Shown here one piece after another: positions 63,719-64,000 of a stretch of 64,000 nucleotides of DNA. The stretch spans positions 1,550,001 to 1,614,000 of the forward strand of contig OY725491.1 of assembly GCA_963281255.1 (NCBI GenBank). The letters are read 5' to 3'. This DNA is from Aphrocallistes beatrix. Its lineage: Eukaryota > Porifera > Hexactinellida > Sceptrulophora > Aphrocallistidae. Position 1 is the first letter of the stretch. Every line of letters starts with the position of its first letter. The notes beneath the pieces were generated by a model. The model was not told the DNA's origin. It did no database searches and worked only from the letters and a program-made list of their open reading frames with translations. A program made the position numbers and the translations under genes.

Positions 63719-64000
63719 GAATTTGGCCTAAAATCAATTCGGAATTTGACCTAAAACTGATGTAGGAAAATGACCTAAATTGAAGTAGGAATTTGACCTA
63801 AGGAAATTTCCAAAGTAGAAAAATGGCCTAAAAAAATCGAAATAGGAATTTGACTTAAAGAAATTTGAGAAGGGGAAAATGACCTAAAATCGATATAGGA
63901 ATAAGACCTAAAACGTGTGAAGTAGGAATAAGACCTAAAACCTTCGAAGTAGGAATAAGATCTAAAGTTGGAGGGAGAGCGAAAGTGAGCATTTTAGGTT
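63719..64000. repeat. irregular TTTGACCTAAAA repeats at window end
   Basis: Some 14 variants of GGAATTTGACCTAAAA or AATAAGACCTAAAA, much like the arms of the foldback element at 41514. It probably continues past the window. Confidence 0.8.

Overview
The window is animal nuclear DNA: AT-rich, gene-sparse and full of short, mostly non-autonomous DNA transposons. The recognisable proteins are a cystatin-like protein, a DJ-1/PARK7 homologue and a family of ankyrin-repeat, six-transmembrane, TRP-type cation channels. Transposon classes are hAT-like (8-bp target duplications), pogo/Tigger- and Tc1-like (TA target) and one decayed Ty3/gypsy element. A non-bilaterian invertebrate such as a sponge would fit, but the sequence alone does not settle the species. 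No CRISPR array, operon, tRNA or rRNA gene was seen.

Layout. 1-3250: two minus-strand genes (the 5' part of a cystatin-like gene, then DJ-1) and one hAT MITE. 4735-25438: a dense locus of plus-strand channel genes. A (7884-9956), B (15989-18109) and D (22985-25438) are intact. Between B and D lie a pseudogene fragment of a D-type gene (20394-20588) and a 5'-truncated A/B-type copy (20789-21518). B's 3' part, the following intergenic DNA and the start of D occur twice in tandem. One of the two copies carries an 898-bp hAT insertion and the other preserves the empty site. 25440-36400: transposon-rich DNA. 36435-39218: channel E, the longest. 39220-58900: mostly repeats, including a large foldback element, a run of three TA-target elements and ~150-bp tandem repeats. 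58934-61303: channel F, broken by two frameshifts. 61304-64000: repeats.

The channel genes have no introns in their coding sequence. A, B and E nevertheless seem to be preceded by a TATA box and a short non-coding exon ending in CAG|GTAAA, far upstream (about 2.6, 5.2 and 10.1 kb), so a long 5'-UTR intron is likely spliced next to the ATG. Those inferred introns hold many of the mobile elements. D appears to have a TATA box 70 bp from its ATG and no such intron.

The most notable points are the expanding and decaying channel array with its hybrid pseudogene junction, the remote 5'-UTR exon modules, and several mobile elements whose inverted ends are built of tandem short repeats. A roughly 500-bp repeat family also carries paired bZIP-type motifs (TGACGTCA and TGACTCA) and an extremely GC-rich palindromic module. 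All functional statements are from sequence reading; no database search was run.
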